Assembly (NCBI RefSeq): GCF_003696365.1
Contig: NZ_RFFM01000003.1
Span: 280,781-344,780, forward strand
Reading direction: 5' to 3'
Source: Stutzerimonas zhaodongensis
Lineage (GTDB): Bacteria; Pseudomonadota; Gammaproteobacteria; Pseudomonadales; Pseudomonadaceae
Length of the DNA stretch: 64,000 nucleotides
Position numbers and translations under genes: made by a program. Of the stretch, positions 28,957-38,417 are shown in pieces. The notes beneath the pieces were generated by a model. That model was not told where the DNA came from and ran no database searches. It worked only from the letters and a program-made list of their open reading frames with translations. Numbering within the stretch: position 1 is the stretch's first letter; the number at the start of each line of letters is the position of its first letter.

Positions 28957-29745
28957 TCAGCTGCGCAGAAAGTCGAGAACCTGCTGGGTAAAGCCCTCTC
29001 CCATTTCAACGTTGGACAGGTGTGCTGCGTCCAACTCAACCAGCGCGGCGTTTGCGATGTGTGCTTGCATGAAGCGGCCATGCTCAGGTGTGGTGACCGG
29101 GTCGCGAGTACCGCATACAACCAATGTTGGCACCTTGATTGCGCCCAGCTGCTCACGGAAGTCGGCGTCGCGGACCGCCGCGCAGTTTGCTGCATAGCCC
29201 TGGGGTGAGGTGCCGGCGATCATCTGGGTTATGCGGTTGACCTCCGCAGGCTGCTGCTTGGCGAATGCCGGAGTGAACCAGCGGGATATGGAGGCGTCTC
29301 GCATGTCTCGCATGGCCTGCTCGCCACCTTGTAGCACGGTCTCGATGCGGTCGCTCCATACCTCATCGGTTCCGATCTTCGCACCGGTGTTGCAGAGCAC
29401 CAGGCGCGTCAGCCGTTCGCCAGCGTTGATTCCAAGCCACTGGGCAATCAGGCCGCCCATGGACAGCCCGCAGAAGGCGAAGCGGTCGACACCGAGCGAA
29501 TCCACCATAGCCAGCACGTCACGGCCCAAGTGCTCGATGCTGTAAGGGCCGGGTGTGACGGACGAGCCGCCATGGCCTCGGGTGTCGTAGCGCAGAACGC
29601 GAAAGTGTTCAGTGAACGCCGGAACCTGCGCATCCCACATACCGAGCGATGTGCCCAGCGAGTTGGACAGCACCAGCACCGGGGCGTCGACCGGGCCATC
29701 GAAACGATAATTCAGTTCGCCATCGGCGAGCTTTACGGTGGGCAT
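28957..29745 (-). CDS. pcaD: 3-oxoadipate enol-lactonase
   Basis: 262 residues. Alpha/beta hydrolase with nucleophile CGLSMGG, acid CGTRDPVTTPEHG and catalytic His in DAAHLSNVE. The family signature YDTRGHGGSS is present. It hydrolyses the enol-lactone to 3-oxoadipate in the protocatechuate/catechol pathway. ATG at 29745 with AGGAGGGTTGCG. Lies 169 bp downstream of pcaF on the same strand, with a hairpin-forming repeat between. The upper-pathway genes (pcaGHBC) are not in the window. Confidence 0.95.
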   Translation of the reverse strand: MPTVKLADGELNYRFDGPVDAPVLVLSNSLGTSLGMWDAQVPAFTEHFRVLRYDTRGHGGSSVTPGPYSIEHLGRDVLAMVDSLGVDRFAFCGLSMGGLIAQWLGINAGERLTRLVLCNTGAKIGTDEVWSDRIETVLQGGEQAMRDMRDASISRWFTPAFAKQQPAEVNRITQMIAGTSPQGYAANCAAVRDADFREQLGAIKVPTLVVCGTRDPVTTPEHGRFMQAHIANAALVELDAAHLSNVEMGEGFTQQVLDFLRS

Positions 29746-29842
29746 CGCAACCCTCCTGGAGTCGAATTTTAAAGGTTTGCAATGAGTGAGCCGGGCGCTG
29801 CACAAGCGATGCGCGGCAAACCCATCAAGGCTGTGAAAACAG

Positions 29843-29903
29843 TGGTGGGCTTCATCCCACCCTACCAGCGCACAGTTCTTGTAGGGTGGGCTTCAGCCCA
29901 TCA
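29843..29903. repeat. Inverted pair of dispersed GATGGGC/GCCCACCCTAC repeats
   Basis: Two copies in opposite orientation (29843-29866 and 29880-29903) separated by 13 bp, so the RNA can form a long hairpin between pcaF and pcaD. A single copy lies at 656-680. Confidence 0.6.
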
Positions 29904-29914
29904 CGGCGCGCCGC

Positions 29915-31120
29915 TTAGACTTTCTCGACCGCCAGGGCCAGGCCCTGCCCTACGCCTACGCACATGGTCGCCAGCCCGAGTTTGCCGCCGCATTTCTCCA
30001 GCGCATGTACGGTGGTCAACACCAGACGCGCGCCGCTCATGCCGAGCGGGTGACCCAGGGCGATGGCGCCCCCTTGCGGGTTGACCTTCGGGCTGTCGTC
30101 TTCAAGACCCAAATCACGCGTGACCGCCAGCGCCTGAGCGGCGAACGCCTCGTTCAGTTCGATCACGTCGAAGTCGCTTACCGCAAGGTTCAGCCGCTCA
30201 CACAGCTTGCGCACTGCCGGCACCGGGCCGTAGCCCATGATGCGCGGCGCTACGCCAGCGCTGGCCATGCCGAGCACCTTGGCACGCGCTTTGAGGCCGT
30301 ATTTCTGTACTGCTTCGGCACTGGCGAGAATCAACGCAGCGGCGCCATCGTTGACGCCGGAGGCATTACCCGCAGTAACGGTTTTATCCGGCCCGTTGAC
30401 GGGTTTCAGCTTGGCCAGCGCTTCGGCTGTGGTATCCGGGCGCGGGTGTTCGTCGACGTCGACCACGGTGTCGCCCTTGCGGCCCTGAATCACCACCGGG
30501 ACGATTTCTTCTGCGAAGAAACCTTCAGCCTGCGCCTTGCCGGTGCGCTGCTGGCTGCGCAGCGCAAAGGCATCCTGATCTTCGCGGCTGATCTTGTGCG
30601 CTTCAGCGACGTTGTCGGCGGTCTGCGGCATGGCATCGACGCCGTACATTTCCTTCATCTTCGGATTGATGAAGCGCCAGCCGATGGTGGTGTCCTCGAT
30701 CTTCTGGGTGCGGCCGAACGCAGTGTCGGCCTTGCCCATGACGTAAGGTGCGCGGGTCATGGATTCGACGCCGCCTGCGATCGCCAACTCCATCTCGCCA
30801 CAGGCGATGGCGCGAAAGGCACTGCCCACGGCATCCATGCCGGAGGCGCAGAGTCGGTTGAGCGTCACGCCTGGTACGGTTTCCGGCAGTCCGGCTAGCA
30901 GCGCGGCCATGCGCGCGACGTTGCGGTTGTCTTCGCCGGCCTGGTTGGCGCTGCCCATGAACACTTCTTCGATAGCCGCAGGGTCGAGCCCGGGGTTGCG
31001 CTCCAGCAGCGCCTTGATCGGGGTTGCGGCCAGGTCATCGGTACGCACGGCGGCCAATGCGCCGCCGAAGCGGCCGATGGGCGTACGTACGGCGTCGCAG
31101 ATAAAGACTTCGCGTGTCAC
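29915..31120 (-). CDS. pcaF: 3-oxoadipyl-CoA thiolase
   Basis: 401 residues. Thiolase with nucleophile Cys in [22 protein letters not shown], catalytic His in [10 protein letters not shown] and the second Cys in MCVGVGQG. The long [11 protein letters not shown] loop and overall sequence fit PcaF. It cleaves 3-oxoadipyl-CoA to succinyl-CoA and acetyl-CoA. Starts with GTG at 31120, overlapping the pcaJ TGA (GTGA), so translation is coupled. Confidence 0.96.
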   Translation of the reverse strand: MTREVFICDAVRTPIGRFGGALAAVRTDDLAATPIKALLERNPGLDPAAIEEVFMGSANQAGEDNRNVARMAALLAGLPETVPGVTLNRLCASGMDAVGSAFRAIACGEMELAIAGGVESMTRAPYVMGKADTAFGRTQKIEDTTIGWRFINPKMKEMYGVDAMPQTADNVAEAHKISREDQDAFALRSQQRTGKAQAEGFFAEEIVPVVIQGRKGDTVVDVDEHPRPDTTAEALAKLKPVNGPDKTVTAGNASGVNDGAAALILASAEAVQKYGLKARAKVLGMASAGVAPRIMGYGPVPAVRKLCERLNLAVSDFDVIELNEAFAAQALAVTRDLGLEDDSPKVNPQGGAIALGHPLGMSGARLVLTTVHALEKCGGKLGLATMCVGVGQGLALAVEKV

Positions 31121-31896
31121 TCGTCACCTCCAGCTTGTCCGTGGGCGGCGGCGGTGCGGGCCTCGAGGGCACGCAAGGCCTCCAATTCATTGTCGGTCGG
31201 CGGCGTGGTCTCGCCGAGCTCATCAGCGAAACGGATCGCCCAGCCAGTGTTCTCGATCACCTGCTCGCGGGTCACGCCCGGATGCAGCGAGGTCACTACG
31301 AACTCGTTGGACCCGGCTTCCGGCTCCATGATGCAAAGATCAGTGATGATTCCGACTGGCCCCTGCCCCGGCAAGCCCAACCGCTTCCTGTGATCGCCGC
31401 CTTCACCGAAGCCCACCGAGGTAATGAACGCCAGCTTATCCACGAAGGTGCGATGGGACTGCTTGAGGATGATCAGCACCTGCTTGGCCGACCCTGCAAT
31501 TTCCGGCGCACCACCCGCACCTGGCAAGCGAACTTTCGGTTGGTGATAGTCGCCGATCACCGTGGTGTTGATATTGCCGTACTTGTCCACCTGCGCCGCG
31601 CCGAGGAAGCCGACATCGATACGCCCGCCCTGCAGCCAGTAGCGGAAGATCTCCCCGGTGGGCACCACGGTATCGGCAGTCTCGGCCAGCTCACCGTCAC
31701 CGATGGAAAGCGGCAGTACCGAAGGCTTGGCGCCGATCGGCCCGGATTCATAGATCAGCACGACGTCCGGCGCGTGGGTCAGGCGCGCCAGGTTGGCCGC
31801 CTTGGATGGCAGGCCGATGCCGACAAAGCAGACGCTGCCATTGCCCAGACGACGGGAGGCGGCGACAGTCATCATTTCGTTAGTGCTGTAGTTCAT
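31117..31896 (-). CDS. pcaJ: 3-oxoadipate CoA-transferase subunit B
   Basis: 259 residues from the ATG at 31896 (GGAGGCCAAGCG upstream; it overlaps the pcaI stop). The catalytic Glu lies in IYESGPIG, the family I CoA-transferase beta-subunit motif, and [14 protein letters not shown] is typical. With PcaI it transfers CoA from succinyl-CoA to 3-oxoadipate. The C-terminal tail is Ala/Glu-rich and longer than in ScoB-type subunits. Confidence 0.95.
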   Translation of the reverse strand: MNYSTNEMMTVAASRRLGNGSVCFVGIGLPSKAANLARLTHAPDVVLIYESGPIGAKPSVLPLSIGDGELAETADTVVPTGEIFRYWLQGGRIDVGFLGAAQVDKYGNINTTVIGDYHQPKVRLPGAGGAPEIAGSAKQVLIILKQSHRTFVDKLAFITSVGFGEGGDHRKRLGLPGQGPVGIITDLCIMEPEAGSNEFVVTSLHPGVTREQVIENTGWAIRFADELGETTPPTDNELEALRALEARTAAAHGQAGGDE

Positions 31897-32765
31897 CGCT
31901 TGGCCTCCTGCTGTGCGGCCAGCTTGGCCCCTATCTTTTCTTGAAAGACTGAAAAATCGTCGGTGCCGCGGATGAACTCGTCGACCCATGCGCAGAACGT
32001 GTCACGGTCCCGAGCGATGGGGTCCCACTGTTGGTAGAAGCGATTGTCGCGTTCGTAATAGCCATGGGCGTACGAAGGACGTGCGCCACCGGGCACCACG
32101 CAAACGGCGGTCAGCGCCCAGGTCGGGAGGACACAGGCATTCATCGGCGCCTCTAGATCATCGACCACCTCCTCGACCGTAACGATGCAGCGCTTGGCCG
32201 CCAGCGCAGCTTCCTTCTGTACGCCAAGAATCCCCTGTATCAGCACGTTGCCCTTGCGATCAGCCTTCTGTGCATGAATGACCGTTACGTCCGGACGCAC
32301 GCTGGGTACGGCTGCGAGGGTCTCGCCAGTAAAGGGGCACTCGATGAACTTGATCATCGGGTTGACCTTGGGCAGATCGGAACCGAGGTAGGCGCGCAGC
32401 ACCGCGAACGGCAGACCGGAGGCGCCAGCAACATAGGCATTGGCCAAGTCCGCATGGCTGTGCTCTTCGATTTCCAGCGGCTGCGGCCACTGCTTCTCCA
32501 CCGCGTCGCGCAGCCGATGCAGCGAGCCTACGCCCGGATTGCCGCCCCAGGAAAACACCAGCTTCCTGGCACAGCCGGCACCGATCAGCAGGTCGTAGAC
32601 AAGGTCGGGCGTCATCCGCACGAGGGTCAGGTCTTTTTTGTTCTGGCGGATCAGTTCATGTGCAGCTGCAGTGGGGATCAGGTGTGTGAAGCCTTCGAGT
32701 GCAACGGTGTCGCCGTTGCTGACGAAGCGATCTACCGCGTCACGAAGGGAAAGAAGTTCGGCCAT
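31893..32765 (-). CDS. pcaI: 3-oxoadipate CoA-transferase subunit A
   Basis: 290 residues. Family I CoA-transferase alpha subunit: DTVALEGFTHLIPTAAAHEL at the N-terminus, WGGNPGVGSLHRLRDAVE and HAQKADRKGNVLIQG. First gene of pcaI-pcaJ-pcaF-pcaD; its stop overlaps the pcaJ start (ATGA). A PcaR-type operator lies 80-115 bp upstream. Paralogous to scoA in this window, but longer and with a different glycine-loop sequence. Confidence 0.95.
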   Translation of the reverse strand: MAELLSLRDAVDRFVSNGDTVALEGFTHLIPTAAAHELIRQNKKDLTLVRMTPDLVYDLLIGAGCARKLVFSWGGNPGVGSLHRLRDAVEKQWPQPLEIEEHSHADLANAYVAGASGLPFAVLRAYLGSDLPKVNPMIKFIECPFTGETLAAVPSVRPDVTVIHAQKADRKGNVLIQGILGVQKEAALAAKRCIVTVEEVVDDLEAPMNACVLPTWALTAVCVVPGGARPSYAHGYYERDNRFYQQWDPIARDRDTFCAWVDEFIRGTDDFSVFQEKIGAKLAAQQEAKR

Positions 32766-32846
32766 GGTCTGTCTCAGGTTGATGTCTGGATGCGCCAGCG
32801 AACGCGCTTGCGACCCACACTAACCATCGAACAAAACCCGGACAAT

Positions 32847-32878
32847 CCGATAATCGCTTACCTGTGCGATTAACGAAC
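32847..32878 (-). promoter_or_regulatory. PcaR operator of pcaIJFD
   Basis: Inverted repeat CCGATAATCGC (32847-32857) and GCGATTAACGAAC (32866-32878). On the minus strand the second arm reads GTTCGTTAATCGC, close to the known PcaR box core GTTCGATAATCGC. Placed between pcaI and pcaR. Confidence 0.75.
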
Positions 32879-32916
32879 GGAAATACAGCTTCACGACTAG
32901 GGTGGCTAGTGAGCCG

Positions 32917-33759
32917 TCAGTGAAACAGTCTCGTGCTCAGTTCTTTGCTGGCCTCGAGCAATACCGGCAGAAAGCGCGCTTCCAGCTCTTGCCTGGACAC
33001 GCGGCTGGCGTGCGTACCGACATTGAGCGCAGCCAGAACCTGCCCGGCAGAGTCCTTCAGCGGCACGGCCAACGAGCGCAGTCCGACCTCCAGCTCTTGA
33101 TCGATGATGACCCAACCCTTCTGCCGAATCTCTTCCACCGACGCCCGTATGGCCTCTGCGGTATGCAACGTTCGGCTGGTCTTGATCTGCAGATTGGCAT
33201 GCTCGAGATAGTCGGTCAGCGCGGCATCGTCCAGCGCCGCAAGCAGGATGCGCCCCATGGACGTGCAGTACGCCGGCAGACGGCTGCCAACGCTCAGATC
33301 CACCGAAATCAAGCGCTGTGGTGTAGCCGAACGCGCGACGTAAAGGACCTCGTCGCCCTCCAACGTGGCCATGGAGCAGGCCTCGTGCAGCTCATTGCTG
33401 AGCCGGTCCAGAATGGGTTGAGCAGTGACCGCCAGCGGCGTTGAGGACAGATACGCATGACCGAGCGTCAGCACTTTGGGCAGTAACGAATAGGTGCGCC
33501 CGTCAGTGGTGGCGTAGCCGAGTTTGATCAGCGTATGCAGGCAGCGCCGCACCGCTGCACGCGGTATTTCGGTTCGGTGGCTGATCTGTGCGATGGTCAG
33601 GTGGCGCTTGCGCTCCTGAAAGGCATGGATCACAGCCAGCCCGCGGGCCAGCGACGTCATGAAGTTGGGATCGCCGGTCAACGCCTCAATGCGTTTGGCG
33701 GGCGAGGCGATAATCGCCGGTGCCATCGATGCAATGCTGGGACGGGTTTCATCACTCAT
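32917..33759 (-). CDS. pcaR: IclR-family pca regulon regulator
   Basis: 280 residues. N-terminal winged helix (SLARGLAVIHAFQERKRHLTIAQISHRTEIPRAAVRRCLHTLIKLGYA) and C-terminal IclR effector domain with VGSRLPAYCTSMGRILLAAL. PcaR activates the 3-oxoadipate genes with 3-oxoadipate as inducer and represses itself. Located just upstream of pcaI, with operator sequences before both genes. The leader of about 20 residues before the conserved MTSLARGL may be translated, so the start is somewhat uncertain. Confidence 0.93.
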   Translation of the reverse strand: MSDETRPSIASMAPAIIASPAKRIEALTGDPNFMTSLARGLAVIHAFQERKRHLTIAQISHRTEIPRAAVRRCLHTLIKLGYATTDGRTYSLLPKVLTLGHAYLSSTPLAVTAQPILDRLSNELHEACSMATLEGDEVLYVARSATPQRLISVDLSVGSRLPAYCTSMGRILLAALDDAALTDYLEHANLQIKTSRTLHTAEAIRASVEEIRQKGWVIIDQELEVGLRSLAVPLKDSAGQVLAALNVGTHASRVSRQELEARFLPVLLEASKELSTRLFH

Positions 33760-33787
33760 GGTCAGGCCGCTGGGTCAGATGCGATGG

Positions 33788-33817
33788 GCGATTATCGTCC
33801 GATGGGGCGATAATCGC
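33788..33817 (-). promoter_or_regulatory. PcaR autoregulatory operator
   Basis: GCGATTATCGTCC (33788-33800) and GCGATAATCGC (33807-33817), matching the arms of the site before pcaI and lying 29-58 bp upstream of the pcaR start. Confidence 0.7.
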
Positions 33818-33996
33818 AAAAGCGTACCTGTGGTAATGCCAACGATCGGCTCATGCAGCAATCCCACTGGCTTATAGGTCGTCCGGGACAATGCTCAAGC
33901 ATAGAGGCCGAGACTGTCCCATCTTTGCGAGCGAGGATTGCTAAGCGCCTGCCCCGCCGTGAGTGTGCGGGGCGTTTCCATCAAAAGGCCTGACTC

Positions 33997-35622
33997 CTAC
34001 ACGGAGAAGCGACCAACCAGGGCGCGAAGCCCGACGGCGAGCTGTGCCAGTTCCTGGCTGGCAGCGCTGGTCTGGTTGGCGCCAGCGGAGGTTTGCATGG
34101 ATAGATCGCGGATGTTCATCAGGTTCCGGTCTACTTCACGTGAGACCTGTGCCTGCTCTTCCGATGCGCTCGCAACGACCAGGTTGCGCTCGCTGATGGT
34201 CGCAATCGCAGCGGCGATCTGATCCAGTGCCTGCCCGGCGGCCTGTGCCACAACCAGAGTCGAGTGCGCCTGCTGGTTGCTCTGCTGCATGGCATGCACT
34301 GCACTTTCGGTCCCGTGTTGGATGCCGCCAATCATTTCTTCGATTTCCTGCGTTGACTGCTGGGTTCGGTGAGCCAGGGCCCGCACTTCATCGGCTACCA
34401 CGGCAAAACCACGTCCGGCGTCACCGGCACGGGCGGCTTCGATCGCGGCGTTCAGCGCCAGCAGATTGGTCTGTTCGGCGATGGCGCGAATGACGTCGAG
34501 TACCTTGCTGATGTCGCGGACTTTCTCGGCGAGCTGGCCGACCTGGCCAGCCGTCGTGGTGACACCTTGCGCCAGTTCGTTGATGGACTGAACGGTACGG
34601 CTGACTTGCTGCTGACCCTCGCGCCCTGACTGCTCCGATTGCCTGGACGCTTCGGCAGTGGCAACGGCATTACGCGCAACCTCATCGACCGCTGCGGTCA
34701 TCTGGTTTACGGCAGTGGCAGCTTGTTCGATTTCGCTGTTCTGTTGCTGCAGACCGCGACTTGAGTCCTCGGTCACCACGTTGAGTTCTTCAGCGGCTGA
34801 TGCCAGCTGAGTGGACGAGTCCGAGATGCTCATGATGGTTTCACGCAGGCTGGCCTGCATGGCTTTCATCGACTCCAGCAGACGAGCGGGTTCGTCCTTG
34901 CCGACCACCGTGATGGTCTTGGTCAGATCGCCTGAGGCTACGATCTCAGTCACTCGTACAGCTTCAGCCAATGGTTGAACGATGCTGCGAATCAGCAGCC
35001 AGGCCAGGAGCGCGGTAACCAGCATGGCCACAACAATGGTAGAGATAACAGCGATACGGGAGCTGTCGTAGGTATCAGCTGACAGATCGGCCGCCACTTT
35101 GAGTCCAGCGTTGTTGAAGTCACCGAGAGCGATGAGGGTCTTCATCAACGCGTCGGCATTACCCAGCAGGGTCACATTCAGGTATTCACGTGCTGCATCG
35201 GCTTGGCCCTGGCTTACATAGTCCAGGACCTGCTGTTGGTCTTTCAGATATACCTGGTATGCACGGCTGTAAGCGTCATATAAGGCCTGCTCTTCAGCGC
35301 CGGTAATGTAGCCCCGGTACTCCGTGCTCAGTTTTTCGACGGACGCTTTCAGCTCACTGATGTTCGACGCGTTTTTCGTCAGCGCAGCCTGATCGGTGAG
35401 CACCATCGAGCGAAGCGTGAAGATCCGCTGACGCAGGATCGCCTGGTTGATTTCCTTGAGCGTCGCCAGCGACGGCATCCAGTTCTGGCTAATGTCATCC
35501 GAGGCGCTGTCCATCTTCGCCATCTGCATCAGTGAAAACGTACCAAGGCACAGCAAGAGGAGCGCAACCAGACCGAAGCCAAGTGCAGCGCGCGGAGCAA
35601 TTCCGATGTTGCGTAGAGACAT
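33997..35622 (-). CDS. Methyl-accepting chemotaxis protein with 4HB sensor
   Basis: 541 residues from the ATG at 35622 (GATAGG upstream). Helix 1 about 10-30, a mostly helical periplasmic domain about 32-185 (four-helix-bundle type; [30 protein letters not shown]), helix 2 about 190-210, HAMP, and a signalling region with [33 protein letters not shown]. In P. putida the aromatic-acid receptor PcaY belongs to the pca regulon; this gene neighbours pcaR, so a related role is possible but unproven. An Anr/Dnr box lies upstream. Confidence 0.92.
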   Translation of the reverse strand: MSLRNIGIAPRAALGFGLVALLLLCLGTFSLMQMAKMDSASDDISQNWMPSLATLKEINQAILRQRIFTLRSMVLTDQAALTKNASNISELKASVEKLSTEYRGYITGAEEQALYDAYSRAYQVYLKDQQQVLDYVSQGQADAAREYLNVTLLGNADALMKTLIALGDFNNAGLKVAADLSADTYDSSRIAVISTIVVAMLVTALLAWLLIRSIVQPLAEAVRVTEIVASGDLTKTITVVGKDEPARLLESMKAMQASLRETIMSISDSSTQLASAAEELNVVTEDSSRGLQQQNSEIEQAATAVNQMTAAVDEVARNAVATAEASRQSEQSGREGQQQVSRTVQSINELAQGVTTTAGQVGQLAEKVRDISKVLDVIRAIAEQTNLLALNAAIEAARAGDAGRGFAVVADEVRALAHRTQQSTQEIEEMIGGIQHGTESAVHAMQQSNQQAHSTLVVAQAAGQALDQIAAAIATISERNLVVASASEEQAQVSREVDRNLMNIRDLSMQTSAGANQTSAASQELAQLAVGLRALVGRFSV

Positions 35623-35766
35623 GAGTGTCACCTATCCGAAAGTTAGCCAACTGCGCACCGAAAGGCGGAGACGCCATGGTGCTGGCGGACGCGCGGCCGA
35701 GCCGAAACGGTCCATGCTGACTTATCGGTCGATATCGCAGGCGCTCCAGCACCGTCGATCTGTTTG

Positions 35767-35780
35767 TTGATTTAGATCAA
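35767..35780 (-). promoter_or_regulatory. Anr/Dnr (FNR-type) box upstream of the 4HB chemoreceptor gene
   Basis: TTGATTTAGATCAA: a perfect TTGAT-N4-ATCAA palindrome, 145 bp before the chemoreceptor ATG and 26 bp beyond the stop of the LysR gene. Suggests expression under low oxygen or denitrifying conditions. Confidence 0.65.
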
Positions 35781-35805
35781 TAAGCGGGCACCTGCTGAAT
35801 CGTCG

Positions 35806-36699
35806 TCAGCTTCGCGGATAACCCGTGGCAGCACAGAGCGCATCTGCAATCGCCTGGGCCGCAACCGAGAGTTCATGGCCGGGTTTGGTCAATATGCCCA
35901 CCCGCTTTTCGATAACGGGATCGCTCAGAGCAACGCATTGCGCGCCGACCTCCAGCATCTGCGCGCAGCACAGGGCGGGCACCGCACTGACGCCCAGACC
36001 GCAGGCCACCATGCGGCCAACGGTTGCGAGCTGGTGGCTTTCGAATTGCACTGGGAGATTGCGGCCGCGCTGACGAAGATGGTCCTCAAGCATGAAGCGC
36101 ACCGTGGACGGTCGCTGCAAGGTGATGAAAGGCTGCTCGAGCAGGTCATCCCATACCAGCCCATCGCTGACAGCAAGCGTTGAATCTGCCGGAACAACCG
36201 CCACGAAGCGATCCGTGTAGAGCGGGATGAAACTCAACGGCATGCTCGATTCCGGCTCGAAGGCGATGCCCAGCTCTACCTGTCGATCACGCACCATCTC
36301 CATCACTTGCTCGTTGATTACGTCATGCACCGTGACACTGATCGATGGATACTGATCGCTGAAGGCACGCAGTATTGCCGGCAACAGGTTGCCTGCGAAT
36401 GACGGCATCGAGGCAAGCGTTACCCTGCCCTGTTTCAAGGTGAAGCGCTGACGCAATTCGTCCTCGGCATTGTCCCAGTCGGCCAACAACCTGCGTGCCA
36501 GTGGCAGCAGCGCCTCACCTTCGGGCGTCAGGCTCACCGCACGCGTCGTACGACTGAACAAACGCCCGCCCATGCCGTCTTCCAGCGCCTTGATGGTCAG
36601 GCTCAAAGCCGATTGCGACAGATGCAGCCGCTCGCAGGCTTGAGCGAAGCTCAAGGTATTGGCTACCGCTAGAAAGGCACGCAGCTGTTTGACGGTCAT
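35806..36699 (-). CDS. LysR-type regulator of ketone-body genes
   Basis: 297 residues from [40 protein letters not shown]. Standard LysR winged helix and effector domain. Divergent from scoAB-atoB-atoE with an AT-rich 150-bp intergenic space, so it is the likely regulator of acetoacetate use. ATG at 36699 fits the family start better than the upstream one at 36717. Confidence 0.9.
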   Translation of the reverse strand: MTVKQLRAFLAVANTLSFAQACERLHLSQSALSLTIKALEDGMGGRLFSRTTRAVSLTPEGEALLPLARRLLADWDNAEDELRQRFTLKQGRVTLASMPSFAGNLLPAILRAFSDQYPSISVTVHDVINEQVMEMVRDRQVELGIAFEPESSMPLSFIPLYTDRFVAVVPADSTLAVSDGLVWDDLLEQPFITLQRPSTVRFMLEDHLRQRGRNLPVQFESHQLATVGRMVACGLGVSAVPALCCAQMLEVGAQCVALSDPVIEKRVGILTKPGHELSVAAQAIADALCAATGYPRS

Positions 36700-36851
36700 G
36701 CTTGGTTCACTCTGCACGCTGTGAAGCGCACGTATTTATTGATTTATTAGTTCAATTAATAGCGCTTAAAAATCAACTTAACAAATCCACAGAGGAAAGG
36801 AACACTCGGGAGCACGACCTTCGGGTCACCAACAACAAGAAGGAAAGGTTT

Positions 36852-37550
36852 ATGGCTGGTTTCGACAAGCGCGTGAATTCCTATGCCGAGGCGCTAGAAG
36901 GCCTGGAGGACGGCATGACTGTCCTGGCCGGTGGCTTCGGGTTGTGCGGCATCCCTGAAAACCTCATTGCCGAGATCAAGCGCAAGGGCACTCGCGATCT
37001 GACAGTGGTTTCCAACAACTGCGGCATCGACGGCTTCGGCCTCGGCGTTCTGCTGGAAGACCGGCAGATCCGCAAGATGATCGCGTCCTATGTTGGCGAA
37101 AACGCCTTGTTCGAAAAGCAGTTGCTCGATGGCGAGCTCGAAGTCGAGCTGACGCCTCAGGGCACTCTGGCCGAAAAAATGCGCGCAGGCGGCGCCGGCA
37201 TCCCTGCGTTCTACACCGCGACCGGGTACGGCACGCCCATCGCCGAGGGCAAGGATGTGCGTGAATTCAACGGCCGTCCGCATATCCTTGAGCACGCCAT
37301 CACTGGCGACTTCGCCATCGTCAAAGGCTGGAAGGCCGACCGCTACGGCAACGTCATCTACCGGCACACCGCGCAGAACTTCAACCCGCTCGCTGCGGCA
37401 GCCGCCAAGGTCACCGTGGTCGAGGTCGAGGAAATCGTCGAGCCCGGAGAGATCGACCCCGCCCAGATCCACACGCCCGGCATCTACGTCGACCGCATCA
37501 TCTGCGGCACCTTCGAAAAGCGCATCGAGAAGCGCACCGTCCGCAGCTGA
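36852..37550 (+). CDS. scoA: Succinyl-CoA:3-ketoacid CoA-transferase subunit A
   Basis: 232 residues from the ATG at 36852, with AGGAAAGG upstream inside an A-rich AACAACAAGAAGGAAA leader. Alpha subunit of family I CoA-transferases: [56 protein letters not shown]. It activates acetoacetate with succinyl-CoA as donor. First gene of scoA-scoB-atoB-atoE. Confidence 0.95.
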   Translation: MAGFDKRVNSYAEALEGLEDGMTVLAGGFGLCGIPENLIAEIKRKGTRDLTVVSNNCGIDGFGLGVLLEDRQIRKMIASYVGENALFEKQLLDGELEVELTPQGTLAEKMRAGGAGIPAFYTATGYGTPIAEGKDVREFNGRPHILEHAITGDFAIVKGWKADRYGNVIYRHTAQNFNPLAAAAAKVTVVEVEEIVEPGEIDPAQIHTPGIYVDRIICGTFEKRIEKRTVRS

Positions 37551-37572
37551 TCACAAGAATAAGGAACTGACG

Positions 37573-38229
37573 ATGGCACTTTCCCGCGAACAAATGGCTC
37601 AGCGTGTCGCCCGCGAACTGCAGGACGGCTACTACGTGAACCTTGGTATCGGCATCCCGACTCTGGTCGCCAACTACGTGCCCGAGGGCATGGAAGTGAT
37701 GCTGCAATCGGAGAACGGCCTGCTCGGCATGGGCGCCTTTCCCACCGAGGCGGAGCTGGACGCCGACATGATCAACGCCGGCAAGCAAACGGTCACGGCA
37801 CGCGTCGGCGCCTCGATTTTCAACTCCGCCGAATCCTTCGCGATGATCCGTGGTGGGCATATCGACCTGACCGTCCTGGGCGCTTTTGAAGTCGATGTGC
37901 AGGGCAACATCGCCTCTTGGATGATCCCCGGCAAACTGGTCAAGGGCATGGGTGGTGCCATGGATCTGGTCGCCGGTGCCGAGAACATCATCGTGCTGAT
38001 GACCCATGCTTCGAAAGACGGTGAGTCCAAGCTGCTGCCCAAATGTACGCTGCCGCTTACCGGCGCCGGCTGCATCAAGCGGGTGCTGACCGATCTCGCC
38101 TATCTGGAGATCGAGAACGGCGCCTTCATCCTCAAAGAGCGGGCGCCGGGCGTGAGCGTCGAGGAAATCATCGCCAAGACAGCCGGTGAGCTGGTGGTGC
38201 CGGATCATGTTCCGGAAATGACGTTCTAG
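37573..38229 (+). CDS. scoB: Succinyl-CoA:3-ketoacid CoA-transferase subunit B
   Basis: 218 residues from the ATG at 37573 (AAGGAACTGACG). Catalytic Glu in LQSENGLLGMG; also NLGIGIPTLVANY and ARVGASIFNSAESFAMIRGGHIDL. Completes the CoA-transferase with scoA, 22 bp upstream. Product acetoacetyl-CoA goes to AtoB encoded next. Confidence 0.95.
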   Translation: MALSREQMAQRVARELQDGYYVNLGIGIPTLVANYVPEGMEVMLQSENGLLGMGAFPTEAELDADMINAGKQTVTARVGASIFNSAESFAMIRGGHIDLTVLGAFEVDVQGNIASWMIPGKLVKGMGGAMDLVAGAENIIVLMTHASKDGESKLLPKCTLPLTGAGCIKRVLTDLAYLEIENGAFILKERAPGVSVEEIIAKTAGELVVPDHVPEMTF

Positions 38230-38296
38230 ATACGCATGACATTCTTTGGGAACGCAAGTTAGACCCATCGACTGTGAGGGCCAGCGGCTGGTTATT

Positions 38297-38321
38297 GCCA
38301 GCAAGCTGGCTCCTACGGAGG
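38297..38321. repeat. REP-like palindrome
   Basis: GCCAGCAAGCTGGC followed by TCCTACGGAGG, the general form of Pseudomonas REP elements, in the 188-bp gap between scoB and atoB. May stabilise the upstream mRNA end. Confidence 0.6.
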
Positions 38322-38417
38322 GGTGCGTGTTCAGCAACGCATGCGTTGACGACTTCCGTAATTTAGAAAACGACACACCAGCATCACAACAACATCCAAT
38401 TCAACTGGAGCCCGACT

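Noticed and set aside
30005..30898. 297-codon plus-strand frame opposite pcaF
   Set aside because: Antisense shadow of a complete thiolase.
33951..33973. GCCCCGC/GCGGGGC hairpin as terminator of the 4HB chemoreceptor gene
   Set aside because: Stem is plausible but no T-run follows on the minus strand; too weak to call.
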